Source of the DNA: JAHBVL01 sp963712055
GTDB lineage: Bacteria > Chloroflexota > Chloroflexia > Thermomicrobiales > UBA6265
Assembly (NCBI GenBank): GCA_963712055.1
Contig: CAVQGN010000001.1
Span: forward strand, 1-64,000
Direction: 5' to 3'
Length of the DNA: 64,000 bases
Below are positions 9,909 through 19,071 of the stretch, piece after piece; within the stretch, counting starts at the first letter, position 1, and each line of letters opens with the position of its first letter. The notes under the pieces are model-generated. The model did not search any database and was not told the DNA's origin. It was given only the letters and a program-made list of their open reading frames with translations. The position numbers were made by a program, and so were the translations under genes.

Positions 9909-10085
9909 CCCGTGCTCAGAACTCGACCGTCCCGGGGGAGCGTTCGCCCCGGCGCAATCAGATAACGCGTTTGCGCTCGATCAGGTTTCACTGCAATTGA
10001 CCCGATGGACCGCAGCAAATTCTGCAAGCGGACGGCGAAGTATAGTGAACGTACGATAGGTTTCGTCAATGCAGGGCGTTCCGAG

Positions 10086-11210
10086 ATGATCACAATCAAC
10101 GACGAACTTGCTCCCAGAGAGCGCGGTTTCTGGCTGGCGATGGCACAGGTCCCTCATGTCGGCCCTGTCCGTTTTGTTCGGCTGCTAGACCGTTTTGGCT
10201 CGATCGAGGCGGCGTGGAACGCACCCTCTCATCAACTCGGCCTGGTTCTTGATTCACGTTCGGTGGCGTCGCTCCAACAGATGCGCTTGAAACTCGAGCC
10301 GGCTTCGCTGCCTGAGGAATTGACCGCGAAAGGCATCGATTTTGTCACCCTGGCCGAGCCGAACTACCCGTCCCGGCTTCGGCATATCTCGGTTCCACCT
10401 CCGGTGATGTATTTTCGGGGCCGTTTGCCTGAGCCGGACAAACCAATGGTCGCGATCGTTGGAACCAGACGGGCTACTGCCTATGGCCGCCATATGGCGG
10501 CCCAGATCGCCACCGACCTGGCGCTCGCGGGTGTCGTGGTCGTTTCCGGCCTGGCCAGGGGGATCGACGGTTTTGCGCATCAGGGCGCTGTTGACACTTC
10601 AGGGGAAACGTTGGCTGTCATGGCGAGCGGCGTCGACATCATTTATCCCTCGGAACATAGAAATCTGGCCGAACGGATCACGATGTCAGGTGCGATCCTC
10701 TCCGATTATCCTCCCGGTACCAAACCAGACGCCCCGCATTTTCCGGCTAGAAATAGGATCATCTCCGGTCTCTGCCTTGGCACGATTGTCATCGAAGCAC
10801 CGGAGCGCAGCGGCGCGCTGATCACCGTCGATTTCGCAGCTGATCAGGGCCGCGAGGTCTTTGTTCTCCCCGGCAATGTCACTTCCCCAGCGAGCGCCGG
10901 CACCAATCGGCTGCTACGATCGGGTGCCCGTGCAATAGTCTCAGCCGCGGACGTGCTCGAGGACCTTGGTCTTTCGGATGACACTTCGAGAGACCTGGAA
11001 CAAACCGTGCTACCACTGACGCCGGAAGAGCAACGTATTCTTGCGCTGGTTACGCATGAGCCACAGCACATCGACGAATTGATCGTCGCGGCTGGAATTC
11101 CGACTGCGGGAGGTTCGGCACTGATGACTATGCTCGAGCTGAAAGGGCTGGTCGCAAATGTCGGTGCTCAACACTATGTAGCCGTCAGGAGACGTCGTCG
11201 CCAGAGTTGA
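10086..11210 (+). CDS. dprA: DNA processing protein DprA
   Basis: Binds incoming single-stranded DNA and loads RecA during natural transformation. The Rossmann-like core shows AIVGTRRAT (about 123-131), SGLARGIDGFAH (154-165) and the PARNRIISGL motif further on; an N-terminal helix-hairpin-helix-like part and a C-terminal winged-helix part are present. Of the two candidate starts, ATG 10086 gives MITINDELAP and a normal 374-residue length; the upstream ATG 10005 would add a basic segment and has no ribosome site. A TATAGT at 10041-10046, possibly the -10 box, also favours the later start. topA follows 148 bases downstream, a common dprA-topA order. Confidence 0.92.
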   Translation: MITINDELAPRERGFWLAMAQVPHVGPVRFVRLLDRFGSIEAAWNAPSHQLGLVLDSRSVASLQQMRLKLEPASLPEELTAKGIDFVTLAEPNYPSRLRHISVPPPVMYFRGRLPEPDKPMVAIVGTRRATAYGRHMAAQIATDLALAGVVVVSGLARGIDGFAHQGAVDTSGETLAVMASGVDIIYPSEHRNLAERITMSGAILSDYPPGTKPDAPHFPARNRIISGLCLGTIVIEAPERSGALITVDFAADQGREVFVLPGNVTSPASAGTNRLLRSGARAIVSAADVLEDLGLSDDTSRDLEQTVLPLTPEEQRILALVTHEPQHIDELIVAAGIPTAGGSALMTMLELKGLVANVGAQHYVAVRRRRRQS

Positions 11211-11358
11211 CTGATGCACTGCCTCCTTGACAGTCAATCGATTTCGTATCTACCGTTGATAGGGAGAAGGACGGACGCGGTTCAAGCGGCCACAGGTATC
11301 TGGGGCTGATCTCGCTGGTGGATGAACTGTGGGATGTCTGCTGTAGTCTGGAGCAACA

Positions 11359-13614
11359 ATGACAGACGGGAACCAACCCGAGATTGCCGAAGCGAGTCCC
11401 GCTCCGGCGACGAAAACCAAAGCGAAACCCAAGCCAAAAGCCAAAACCCGGACTTCAAAGGCCGCCAAGAGCGCACCTCGGGGGAAACTGGTGATCGTCG
11501 AATCACCGGCCAAAGCGAAGACGATCGGAAAATACCTCGGCCGCGGGTATACGGTCAAAGCCTCGATGGGGCACGTGCGAGATCTACCCAAGAGCAGGCT
11601 AGGAGTCGATGTTGAACACGACTTCGAACCGACCTATCTGATCCCGCGTGACAAGAGCAAAGTCGTCAAGGATTTGCGCGAAAGCGTTAGGTCATCGCGG
11701 GAACTCATTCTCGCTACCGACCCCGATCGCGAAGGCGAAGCGATTGCCTGGCACCTGGTGGCCGCCACCAACGCCGAGGACAAACCAATCAGTCGAGTGG
11801 TTTTCAACGAGATCACGCCGGAAGCTGTCAACAGCGCAATGGAGAGTCCTCGCGAGATCGACATGAACCTGGTCGATGCCCAGCAAGCCAGACGTGTACT
11901 CGATCGCCTGGTTGGCTATAGCGTCAGCCCGTTGCTCTGGAAAAAGGTGAAACGCGGATTGTCCGCTGGCCGGGTTCAATCCGCCGCTCTGCGCATCGTC
12001 GTCGATCGGGAACGGCAGATCATCGAGTTCGTTCCAGTAGAGTCCTGGACGGTTGAAGCCGATCTGCGTAAGCAGGACGGCACTGCCCAGGAGCGCGAGA
12101 TCCCAATCGCCGCCACCGTTGCGACGGCCGGTGGAGTCAAGGTCGACCTTCGAACAGAAGCCGACGCCGCTGCCGTCCTGGCCGGTTTGCAGGACGCGGA
12201 ATATCGGGTCGATGAAGTCAAACGGCGACAATCCCAACGTCGTCCCCAGGCACCATTTACCACCAGCACGTTACAGCAGGAAGCCTCTCGCAAACTCGGT
12301 TTTGGCGTTCGCAGGACCATGCAGATTGCGCAGGAACTCTACGAGGGTATCGATCTCGGGGTGGACGGGGTAGTGGGTTTGATTACCTATATGCGGACCG
12401 ACTCCACCAACGTGGCTGCGTCAGCCCAGCAAAGTGCCCGCGCCGTTATCAGCGGCAAGTTCGGGCCGGAGTACGTCCCTGCTCAGCCGCCCGTGTATCG
12501 CAAACGTAGCAAGGGCGCCCAGGAAGCCCATGAAGCGATCCGACCCACCTACCCGCAGCGCGATCCTCTCAGCCTCAAAGCGCATCTTTCTGCGCCCCAG
12601 TTCAAGCTCTACACAGTCATCTGGCAGCGATTCATCGCCAGCCAAATGGCTCCGGCGTTGCTCGACGGAACAACCGTGACGATCGGCGCTGGTCCACGCG
12701 GTGCGCTCGACGCTGGCAATGTTCCGTATACGCTCCGCGCGACCGGCTCGATCGTCACTTTTCCTGGCTATATGGCGGTGTACACGGTGGGACGGGACGA
12801 GGGCGATGTCGATGAACTCGACAAGGGCGCGCTCCCGCCGCTGACCGAAGGCGAATGGCTTGACTTGAAAGCCCTCCTTCCTGAACAGCACTTCACGCAA
12901 CCGCCCCCGCGTTTCAGCGAAGCGACACTCGTCAAAGCGCTGGAAGAGCAGGGCATTGGTCGCCCAAGCACGTACGCGCCAACAATTGCGACGATCGTCG
13001 CCCGTGGCTATGTGGCGGTCGAGGAAAAGCGCCTGGTCCCGACTGAGCTCGGTTTCGTGGTCAGTGACCTGCTGGCGGAGCACTTCTCCGATGTCTTCGA
13101 AGTCGGCTTTACCTCCCAGATGGAAGGGGAGCTTGATGAAATCGCTTCTGGTGATCGGGAATGGGTGCCTACGATCCAGGAGTTCTACGATCCTTTCAGT
13201 GAGACCCTTAAAACCGCTGAATCGACCATGGAACGGGTCAAACTCAAGGATGAACCGGCTGGTGAGGATTGCGAGCTCTGCGGCCGACCAATGCTCATCA
13301 AACTCGGTCGATATGGCAAGTTCATTGCGTGTTCAGGCTTTCCGGAATGTCGCAATGCGCGTCCGCTGCTTCTCAAGATCGGCATGCCTTGCCCGACCTG
13401 TCAGGAGGGTGAAGTCGTCGAGCGGCGTTCCAAGAAAGGGCGCACCTTCTATGGCTGCAGTCGCTATCCCGATTGCGACTTCGTGAATTGGAACAAGCCA
13501 CTCCCCATGAACTGCCCGAAGTGTGGAGCGTACATGGTCGAAGCAGGTCGGAAGGGACAGATCAAATGCTCTGCCTGTGGCCAGACGGGAACCGCACTCC
13601 AGGCAGCCAGCTGA
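11359..13614 (+). CDS. topA: DNA topoisomerase I
   Basis: Type IA topoisomerase that relaxes negative supercoils through a 5'-phosphotyrosine. A lysine-rich tail (about 18-40) precedes the Toprim domain starting KLVIVESPAKAKTI; the acidic triad is in DPDREGE (121-127). The active tyrosine is Tyr344 in LITYMRTDST. The C-terminal part holds three four-cysteine zinc ribbons (CELC...CSGFPEC; CPTC...CSRYPDC; CPKC...CSAC). At 751 residues it is full length. ATG 11359 follows GGAG by four bases. The hslV start is one base beyond its stop, so topA and hslVU are probably cotranscribed. Confidence 0.96.
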   Translation: MTDGNQPEIAEASPAPATKTKAKPKPKAKTRTSKAAKSAPRGKLVIVESPAKAKTIGKYLGRGYTVKASMGHVRDLPKSRLGVDVEHDFEPTYLIPRDKSKVVKDLRESVRSSRELILATDPDREGEAIAWHLVAATNAEDKPISRVVFNEITPEAVNSAMESPREIDMNLVDAQQARRVLDRLVGYSVSPLLWKKVKRGLSAGRVQSAALRIVVDRERQIIEFVPVESWTVEADLRKQDGTAQEREIPIAATVATAGGVKVDLRTEADAAAVLAGLQDAEYRVDEVKRRQSQRRPQAPFTTSTLQQEASRKLGFGVRRTMQIAQELYEGIDLGVDGVVGLITYMRTDSTNVAASAQQSARAVISGKFGPEYVPAQPPVYRKRSKGAQEAHEAIRPTYPQRDPLSLKAHLSAPQFKLYTVIWQRFIASQMAPALLDGTTVTIGAGPRGALDAGNVPYTLRATGSIVTFPGYMAVYTVGRDEGDVDELDKGALPPLTEGEWLDLKALLPEQHFTQPPPRFSEATLVKALEEQGIGRPSTYAPTIATIVARGYVAVEEKRLVPTELGFVVSDLLAEHFSDVFEVGFTSQMEGELDEIASGDREWVPTIQEFYDPFSETLKTAESTMERVKLKDEPAGEDCELCGRPMLIKLGRYGKFIACSGFPECRNARPLLLKIGMPCPTCQEGEVVERRSKKGRTFYGCSRYPDCDFVNWNKPLPMNCPKCGAYMVEAGRKGQIKCSACGQTGTALQAAS

Positions 13615-13615
13615 G

Positions 13616-14254
13616 ATGACAGACTGGGATTCAGGCCGGAATAGCGGACATCAGCGCGCTCATGCGACAACGATTCTCGGAGTCAAACGAGACGGGACCG
13701 TTGCTCTCGCAGGTGACGGCCAGGTGACCATGGGCGACACCGTGCTCAAGCACAACGCTCGCAAAATTCGGGTGCTCCACGATGGTCAGGTGATCGCGGG
13801 ATTCGCCGGAGCCGTCGCTGATGCGCTGACACTTTTCGAAAAGTTCGAGACTCAACTGAAAGCATGGAATGGAGATCTCCGCCGTGCCGCCGTTGAACTC
13901 ACCAAGGAATGGCGCACGGATCGCTATCTGCGTCGTCTTGAAGCGCAATTGATCGTAGCCGACGCCGAGTCGATTCTCGTGCTCTCAGGCGAGGGCGATG
14001 TGATCGAACCGGACGACGGGGTGGTGGCGATCGGAGCGGGTGCACCGTACGCCTCTGCTGCCGCGCGAGCCCTTTTGCAGCACACGAACATGACGGCAAG
14101 AGAGATCGCCGAAGCTGCGATGGAGATTACCGCCGGTATCTGCATTTACACCAACGACCGGTTTGTGATCGAAACTGTTTCTGATATGAGCCCGGAAGAA
14201 GAACTCGATGACACGCTGCAATCCTTCGTTGAAGCGGCCGATTCACATTCCTGA
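13616..14254 (+). CDS. hslV: ATP-dependent protease subunit HslV
   Basis: Proteasome-like threonine protease forming the chamber of HslVU. The family N-terminus TTILGVKRDG begins at residue 18, so Thr18 should be the catalytic nucleophile after removal of a 17-residue leader. Most HslV proteins carry only Met or a few residues before this Thr, and there is no start codon inside the leader. Other conserved blocks are GDGQVTMGDTV, GFAGAVADA, WRTDRYLR and GICIYTND. ATG 13616 lies just after the topA stop; the frame runs further upstream within topA but without a plausible signal. hslU follows 74 bases later. Confidence 0.95.
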   Translation: MTDWDSGRNSGHQRAHATTILGVKRDGTVALAGDGQVTMGDTVLKHNARKIRVLHDGQVIAGFAGAVADALTLFEKFETQLKAWNGDLRRAAVELTKEWRTDRYLRRLEAQLIVADAESILVLSGEGDVIEPDDGVVAIGAGAPYASAAARALLQHTNMTAREIAEAAMEITAGICIYTNDRFVIETVSDMSPEEELDDTLQSFVEAADSHS

Positions 14255-14328
14255 GCTGCACTCTTTCGTTGGAGCGTCGAGACGGACCATCGTGTTTTCG
14301 TTCTTGCTTCAAACTCACAGGGGTATCC

Positions 14329-15807
14329 ATGGTTGAAACACTTCCCGTCCGAAGTTCGCAAACGCCGACCCAGCGTGGACAAAGCGAACGCAGCAACGGT
14401 TCGGAACCGGGCGCCGCGTTGACCCCGGCGTCGGTGGTCGAAGAACTCGACAAATACATCATCGGGCAGGTGGACGCAAAAAGAGCGGTTGCGGTTGCAC
14501 TCCGAAATCGTTATCGCCGGGCCCAACTTCCGGAGATGTTGCGGCAGGAGATCCAACCACGCAACATCCTGATGATCGGTCCCACCGGAGTTGGTAAGAC
14601 TGAGATCGCCAGACGAGTGGCCAAGATGGTCGGCGCACCGTTCGTGAAGGTCGAAGCAACCAAGTTCACCGAAGTGGGCTACGTCGGTCGGGACGTTGAA
14701 TCGATCATCCGGGATCTGGTCGAGGTCACAATTTCCCAACTCCACAGCCAGCGGCTCGAACAAGTCGCTGAGACGGCCAGTGACTTGGCGGTCGAACGGT
14801 TGGCGGATATCGTCGTTGAACAACGTGCAGCCACATCCCGGCGCAAACCGCGGTCCAACGGAGCGGAAACCGGCGAGGAGAGTCCCGAGGATGCTGCGGT
14901 CGAACACCGGCGGCGTCAGCAACGTCTGCGGAAACGAATGCTTCGAATGATCCAGGAACACGCGCTTGACGAAGAGACGATCGAAATCGAACTCGATACA
15001 GATGGATTTGGCGACCTGGCTCCAGTCGAACTTGTCGATGATCCGTTGGGCGATGAGTTCCAGCCGAATCTGCGCGACTTTCTCGATTCACTCGTTCCGC
15101 GGCGACCAATTCGTCGCCGTGTTTCAGTGCGTGAAGCGCAGCGGATTCTGACCCAGCAGGAAGCGCAGCGCTTGATCGACATCGACTCGGTGATCGATGA
15201 AGCAATCGAGCTTGCCGAGGAAGCCGGCGTGGTCTTTCTCGATGAACTCGACAAAACGATCTCGCAATCTGGTGAATATGGCGGAGAAGTCTCCGGAGAG
15301 GGCGTTCAGCGAGATCTGCTGCCGATCGTCGAGGGTGGGGTCGTGATGACTCGCTATGGCCCCGTCAAGACGAATCACATTCTCTTCATCGCGGCCGGAG
15401 CTTTTCACACAGCGAAACCATCTGATCTGATCCCGGAGCTGCAGGGCCGTTTCCCGATCAGAGTTGAACTGGACAGCCTGGGCGAAGATGAGCTCTACCG
15501 GATCCTCGCCGAACCGCGCAATGCGCTCACCAAGCAATACCAGGCATTGCTAGATGTCGAAGGCGTGGTACTCGAGTTTCCAGAAGACGGTCTCGCGGAA
15601 ATTGCTGCTATTGCCAGTCAGGTCAATACCAGAACCGAAGATATTGGCGCCCGCCGATTGCAAACGATCCTCGAGAAAGTCCTGGAGGACGTCTCCTTCA
15701 CAGCGTCCGATCGATCGGGTGAAACGATCATCATCGATCGCGATTTCGTCAAGGAGCGCGTGGGTGAGATTGCAGAGGACGATGACCTCAGCAGTTTCAT
15801 CCTTTGA
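14329..15807 (+). CDS. hslU: HslU ATPase subunit of the HslVU protease
   Basis: AAA+ unfoldase that recognises substrates and feeds them into HslV. Walker A GPTGVGKT is at residues 84-91, Walker B VVFLDELDK follows the I-domain insertion, and the C-terminus ends SSFIL, the tail that docks into HslV pockets. The I-domain is rich in Arg/Glu (about 165-250) and moderately long. ATG 14329 is chosen because AGGGG precedes it by five bases and homology begins soon after; the 20 codons upstream are unlike the family. 492 residues is normal length. Confidence 0.95.
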   Translation: MVETLPVRSSQTPTQRGQSERSNGSEPGAALTPASVVEELDKYIIGQVDAKRAVAVALRNRYRRAQLPEMLRQEIQPRNILMIGPTGVGKTEIARRVAKMVGAPFVKVEATKFTEVGYVGRDVESIIRDLVEVTISQLHSQRLEQVAETASDLAVERLADIVVEQRAATSRRKPRSNGAETGEESPEDAAVEHRRRQQRLRKRMLRMIQEHALDEETIEIELDTDGFGDLAPVELVDDPLGDEFQPNLRDFLDSLVPRRPIRRRVSVREAQRILTQQEAQRLIDIDSVIDEAIELAEEAGVVFLDELDKTISQSGEYGGEVSGEGVQRDLLPIVEGGVVMTRYGPVKTNHILFIAAGAFHTAKPSDLIPELQGRFPIRVELDSLGEDELYRILAEPRNALTKQYQALLDVEGVVLEFPEDGLAEIAAIASQVNTRTEDIGARRLQTILEKVLEDVSFTASDRSGETIIIDRDFVKERVGEIAEDDDLSSFIL

Positions 15808-15857
15808 AACCAGTTGCAGGGCGCTCTGGCCTGTGCGTTCTACCCAATCCAGTCAAG

Positions 15858-15887
15858 TTGGCGACCCGTTCCGCGCGGTGCTACACT
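15858..15887 (+). promoter_or_regulatory. Candidate promoter of the peptide ABC operon
   Basis: TTGGCG (15858-15863), an 18-base spacer and TACACT (15882-15887) lie 110 bases ahead of the first permease. Between promoter and gene is the short inverted repeat TGCAC-N5-GTGCA (15925-15939), which could be an operator. Both hexamers match consensus at four of six bases. Confidence 0.35.
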
Positions 15888-15998
15888 CGCGCTACGTGAG
15901 ATTCACCAGAGCAATGAGGCGCGGTGCACTGTTGGTGCAGAGCCGTTGGTAGAACGATCACCAATTCGTTGTTGTGAATGCAGGACTGAAAAACCAGC

Positions 15999-16937
15999 AT
16001 GCTTCGATTCGTGGCCCTTCGCATCGGATACCTGATCCCAACAGTGTTCATGATCGCGTTGGTGACCTTCGCTATCATGCAGGTGACGCCAGGAAGCCCA
16101 TTTGCGCTCGGGAACATGGACCGGGTTACCCCCGAAATGCGCGAGCGGATCGAGGAGAAATACGGCCTTAACGATCCTGTGGTCACCCAGTTCGGTCGGT
16201 ATCTCGCCAACTCAGCTCGCGGTGATTTCGGCGAATCGTATGTCTGGCGAGGCCAGGACGTTCGCGACATCATCGTTCGCACTTTTCCCGTTTCGCTTCA
16301 ACTCGGCTTCATGGCGCTCATCGTTGCGGTCACCGTCGGCGTCTCCCTGGGCGTTATGGCGGCGGTGAATCAGAATGGACCCGTCGACTATCTCTCGATG
16401 ACCACTGCGATTCTCTTTTATTCCATGCCGAATTTCGTCATGGGATTTCTTTTGCTGCTCTTTTTCGCCGTCTGGCTTCCGAACAACGGTGTCGACCTCG
16501 GATTCAATGTTCAGGGATGGAATGGTCCGATTGACTGGGTCTTGCCGACGATTGCGTTGGCGGCGGCGCCGTTAGCCGCACTTGCTCGGTACACGCGTGG
16601 CAGCATGATCGAAGTGATCCGATCAGACTATGTGCGCACGGCTCGCGCCAAGGGTCTCGCCGAGCAGCGCGTCGTGGTGAAGCACGTCCTCAAGAACGCG
16701 CTCATTCCCGTCGTTACGCTGATTGGTCCAATTTTCGCAGCGATTGGCACCGGAACCTTTTTCGTCGAGCAGGTCTTCAATATTCCAGGGATGGGCAAGT
16801 TCTATGTCGACAGCATGCTTTCCAAGGACCAACCGATGATTCTCGCTGTTGTTCTGGTTTACGGTGTTTTTCTGGCGGTCATGAACATTGCCGTCGATGT
16901 CGTCAATGCGTTCATTGATCCGAGAATTCGGTATTAG
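15999..16937 (+). CDS. Peptide ABC transporter permease (DppB/OppB family)
   Basis: First membrane subunit of the importer, 312 residues with about six helices. The N-terminal helix starts MLRFVALRIGYLIPT, typical of DppB, and the cytoplasmic coupling (EAA) loop RTARAKGLAEQRVVVKHVL sits near residues 210-228. It forms the channel with the DppC homologue 32 bases downstream and is driven by the two ATPases that follow. The ribosome site is weak (AGGA about 13 bases ahead of ATG). The order B-C-D-F-A is a complete uptake operon. Confidence 0.93.
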   Translation: MLRFVALRIGYLIPTVFMIALVTFAIMQVTPGSPFALGNMDRVTPEMRERIEEKYGLNDPVVTQFGRYLANSARGDFGESYVWRGQDVRDIIVRTFPVSLQLGFMALIVAVTVGVSLGVMAAVNQNGPVDYLSMTTAILFYSMPNFVMGFLLLLFFAVWLPNNGVDLGFNVQGWNGPIDWVLPTIALAAAPLAALARYTRGSMIEVIRSDYVRTARAKGLAEQRVVVKHVLKNALIPVVTLIGPIFAAIGTGTFFVEQVFNIPGMGKFYVDSMLSKDQPMILAVVLVYGVFLAVMNIAVDVVNAFIDPRIRY

Positions 16938-16969
16938 CTGGCTCGTGGGGAAACGAAGGTTGAGAGTGA

Positions 16970-17950
16970 ATGTCTGACGCGATACCGGGGACAAGACCAG
17001 CAGACGCGGTCCGGGGAATCGATGATCAGGTCGATGAGCTGCCTGAAGCGAATGCTCTGGCAGAACTCGGCGCAGAAGGAGAAGTCTGGACGCGCCCACA
17101 TTCCAGTCTCTGGGCCGATGCCTGGCGCAGATTGACCCGGAACAAACTGGCCGTGATCGGACTGGTGCTGGTTTCTACGTTTCTGGCGATCGCGTTGTTC
17201 GCACCCCTGCTGGCGCCATACGGTCAAAGCGAGGTCGTTGATGTCCGGCTCGCGCGAATGGGGCCATCCTGGGAGTTTCCGATGGGTCTCGACCGGAATG
17301 GTCGCGATATTTTCAGTCGGCTGATGTACGGAGCTCGAGTGTCGCTCGTGGTAGGTGTCGCCGCCTATCTGTTGATTCTTCTGATCGCCATCCCCGTAGG
17401 TTCGATCGCTGGCTATTACGGTGGCAGAGTCGACAACGTGCTGATGCGTCTGGTTGACGTCATCTACACGATCCCGCAGGTGCTGCTCGTGATGCTTTTC
17501 GTCAATGCACGCGGGGCCGGAATGATCAACATTATTCTGGGGATTGGTCTCATCGGCTGGGTCACGGAAGCACGATTGATCCGGGCTCAGTTCCTCACCT
17601 TACGCGAGCAGGAGTACATCAAGGCATCGCGTGTGTCCGGAGCAAATGGGGCCTATATCATTTCGCGGCACTTGCTTCCCAACAGCATGACTCCGATTAT
17701 TGTTGCGGCGACCTTTGGTGTTCCGACCGCTATCTTCATCGAAGCTGCGCTCAGTTTTGTCGGTGTCGGCATACGCCCACCGCAGGCAAGCTGGGGACAG
17801 ATGGTTGGTGACGCGAGTCGTCCCGCCGATATCCAGAATGATCCTCACATGCTGATTTTCCCGGTGATCGCGATCGGATTAACAATGCTCGGCTTCACGT
17901 TCCTCGGAGATGGTTTGCGCGATGCGCTTGATCCGAAGGGAAATGACTAG
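16970..17950 (+). CDS. Peptide ABC transporter permease (DppC/OppC family)
   Basis: Second channel subunit. A roughly 50-residue acidic cytoplasmic lead precedes the DppC N-terminal motif WRRLTRNKLAVIGL and its first helix. The substrate-import landmark LGLDRNGRD-like sequence (here MGLDRNGRDIFSRL) is present, and the coupling loop is around IKASRVSGANGAYIISRHLLP. Five to six helices are evident. ATG 16970 follows GAGAGTG. Its long N-terminus is common in DppC of high-GC bacteria. Confidence 0.93.
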   Translation: MSDAIPGTRPADAVRGIDDQVDELPEANALAELGAEGEVWTRPHSSLWADAWRRLTRNKLAVIGLVLVSTFLAIALFAPLLAPYGQSEVVDVRLARMGPSWEFPMGLDRNGRDIFSRLMYGARVSLVVGVAAYLLILLIAIPVGSIAGYYGGRVDNVLMRLVDVIYTIPQVLLVMLFVNARGAGMINIILGIGLIGWVTEARLIRAQFLTLREQEYIKASRVSGANGAYIISRHLLPNSMTPIIVAATFGVPTAIFIEAALSFVGVGIRPPQASWGQMVGDASRPADIQNDPHMLIFPVIAIGLTMLGFTFLGDGLRDALDPKGND

Positions 17951-18003
17951 ATGCGGCCCGAAAAGTTGACCAGCACGTGTCGATTCCAGGACCGGAGCAC
18001 CCT

Positions 18004-19071
18004 GTGAGCAAGACTGCTGCACGACCGGGAGTTGGAATCGAAGACTTCGGGCTGTCGTCTGACGCGATCCTCGATGTCCGCAACTTGCGCACGCACTTTT
18101 TCACCCGGGTCGGTGTGGTCTATGCCGTCGATGGCATAAGTTTCAGTGTCGGTGAAGGCGAAACGATCGGGATCGTGGGTGAATCTGGCTGCGGGAAAAG
18201 CGTTACCTCTCTGAGCATCATGCGTTTGATCCAGAGCCCTCCAGGCCAGATCGTTGAAGGTGAAATCTTGCTGCGTTCGAGCGGACGCACCGTTGATCTC
18301 GCCAAGGCCTCCGATTCGGACATGCGGAAGATTCGCGGCAATGAGCTCGCGATGATTTTCCAGGATCCGATGACCTCACTCAACCCGGTCTACACCATTG
18401 GAAATCAGCTCTGCGAACCGCTCATGCTTCACCTTGGTTTGAGCAGAGGCGAAGCCAAGGCTCGCGCGATCGACCTGCTCCAGCGCGTCGGCATTCCCGC
18501 GGCGGAGGATCGGTTCGATGCGTATCCTCATCAGTTTTCCGGTGGCATGCGGCAACGCGTGATGATTGCCATGGCGCTCGCCTGTAACCCGAAAGTGCTG
18601 ATTGCCGACGAACCGACGACAGCGCTCGACGTCACCATTCAGGCTCAGATCCTCGATCTAATGGCAGATCTCAACCGCGATTTCGGCACGGCAATCGTCT
18701 TGATCACCCACGATCTCGGAGTGGTCGCCGAGGTTTGCCAACGGGTGGTGGTGATGTATGCCGGCAAAATTGTCGAGCAGGGAACTGCTGACGATGTTTT
18801 CTACAATCCGCAGCACCCGTACACGATCGGGTTGTTGAGATCGGTACCTCAACTTGGCGAGAACGTGAAAGAAACGTTGGTACCGATCGGCGGGCTGCCA
18901 CCCGATCTGCTCAATCCTCCGATTGGATGCCGGTTTAAACTGCGTTGTTCGCGCCGACATCCACAGTGCGATCTGGAACCGGAGCTTGTGGAATCCAATG
19001 ACGGCCATTTCGCCGCATGCTGGTTCCCGGGCCCCGACGGCGATCCTGAACTCGTTGAGGAGGCCTCATGA
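18004..19071 (+). CDS. Peptide ABC transporter ATPase (DppD family)
   Basis: ATPase subunit of the operon's importer. From the chosen GTG, Walker A GESGCGKS is at residues 59-66; signature FSGGMRQR, Walker B IADEPT and the H-loop in ITHDLG all follow in order. The C-terminal region has the oligopeptide-type cysteine motif. The ORF opens at GTG 17977, but GTG 18004 has GGAG six bases upstream, whereas 17977 has none. It is a close paralogue of the ATPase at 536-1612. The stop overlaps the next ATG (ATGA). Confidence 0.92.
   Translation: MSKTAARPGVGIEDFGLSSDAILDVRNLRTHFFTRVGVVYAVDGISFSVGEGETIGIVGESGCGKSVTSLSIMRLIQSPPGQIVEGEILLRSSGRTVDLAKASDSDMRKIRGNELAMIFQDPMTSLNPVYTIGNQLCEPLMLHLGLSRGEAKARAIDLLQRVGIPAAEDRFDAYPHQFSGGMRQRVMIAMALACNPKVLIADEPTTALDVTIQAQILDLMADLNRDFGTAIVLITHDLGVVAEVCQRVVVMYAGKIVEQGTADDVFYNPQHPYTIGLLRSVPQLGENVKETLVPIGGLPPDLLNPPIGCRFKLRCSRRHPQCDLEPELVESNDGHFAACWFPGPDGDPELVEEAS

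Noticed and set aside
11227..11237. TTGACAGTCAA palindrome before topA
   Set aside because: It is only a five-base repeat with one central base and has no matching -10 box at a usual distance.
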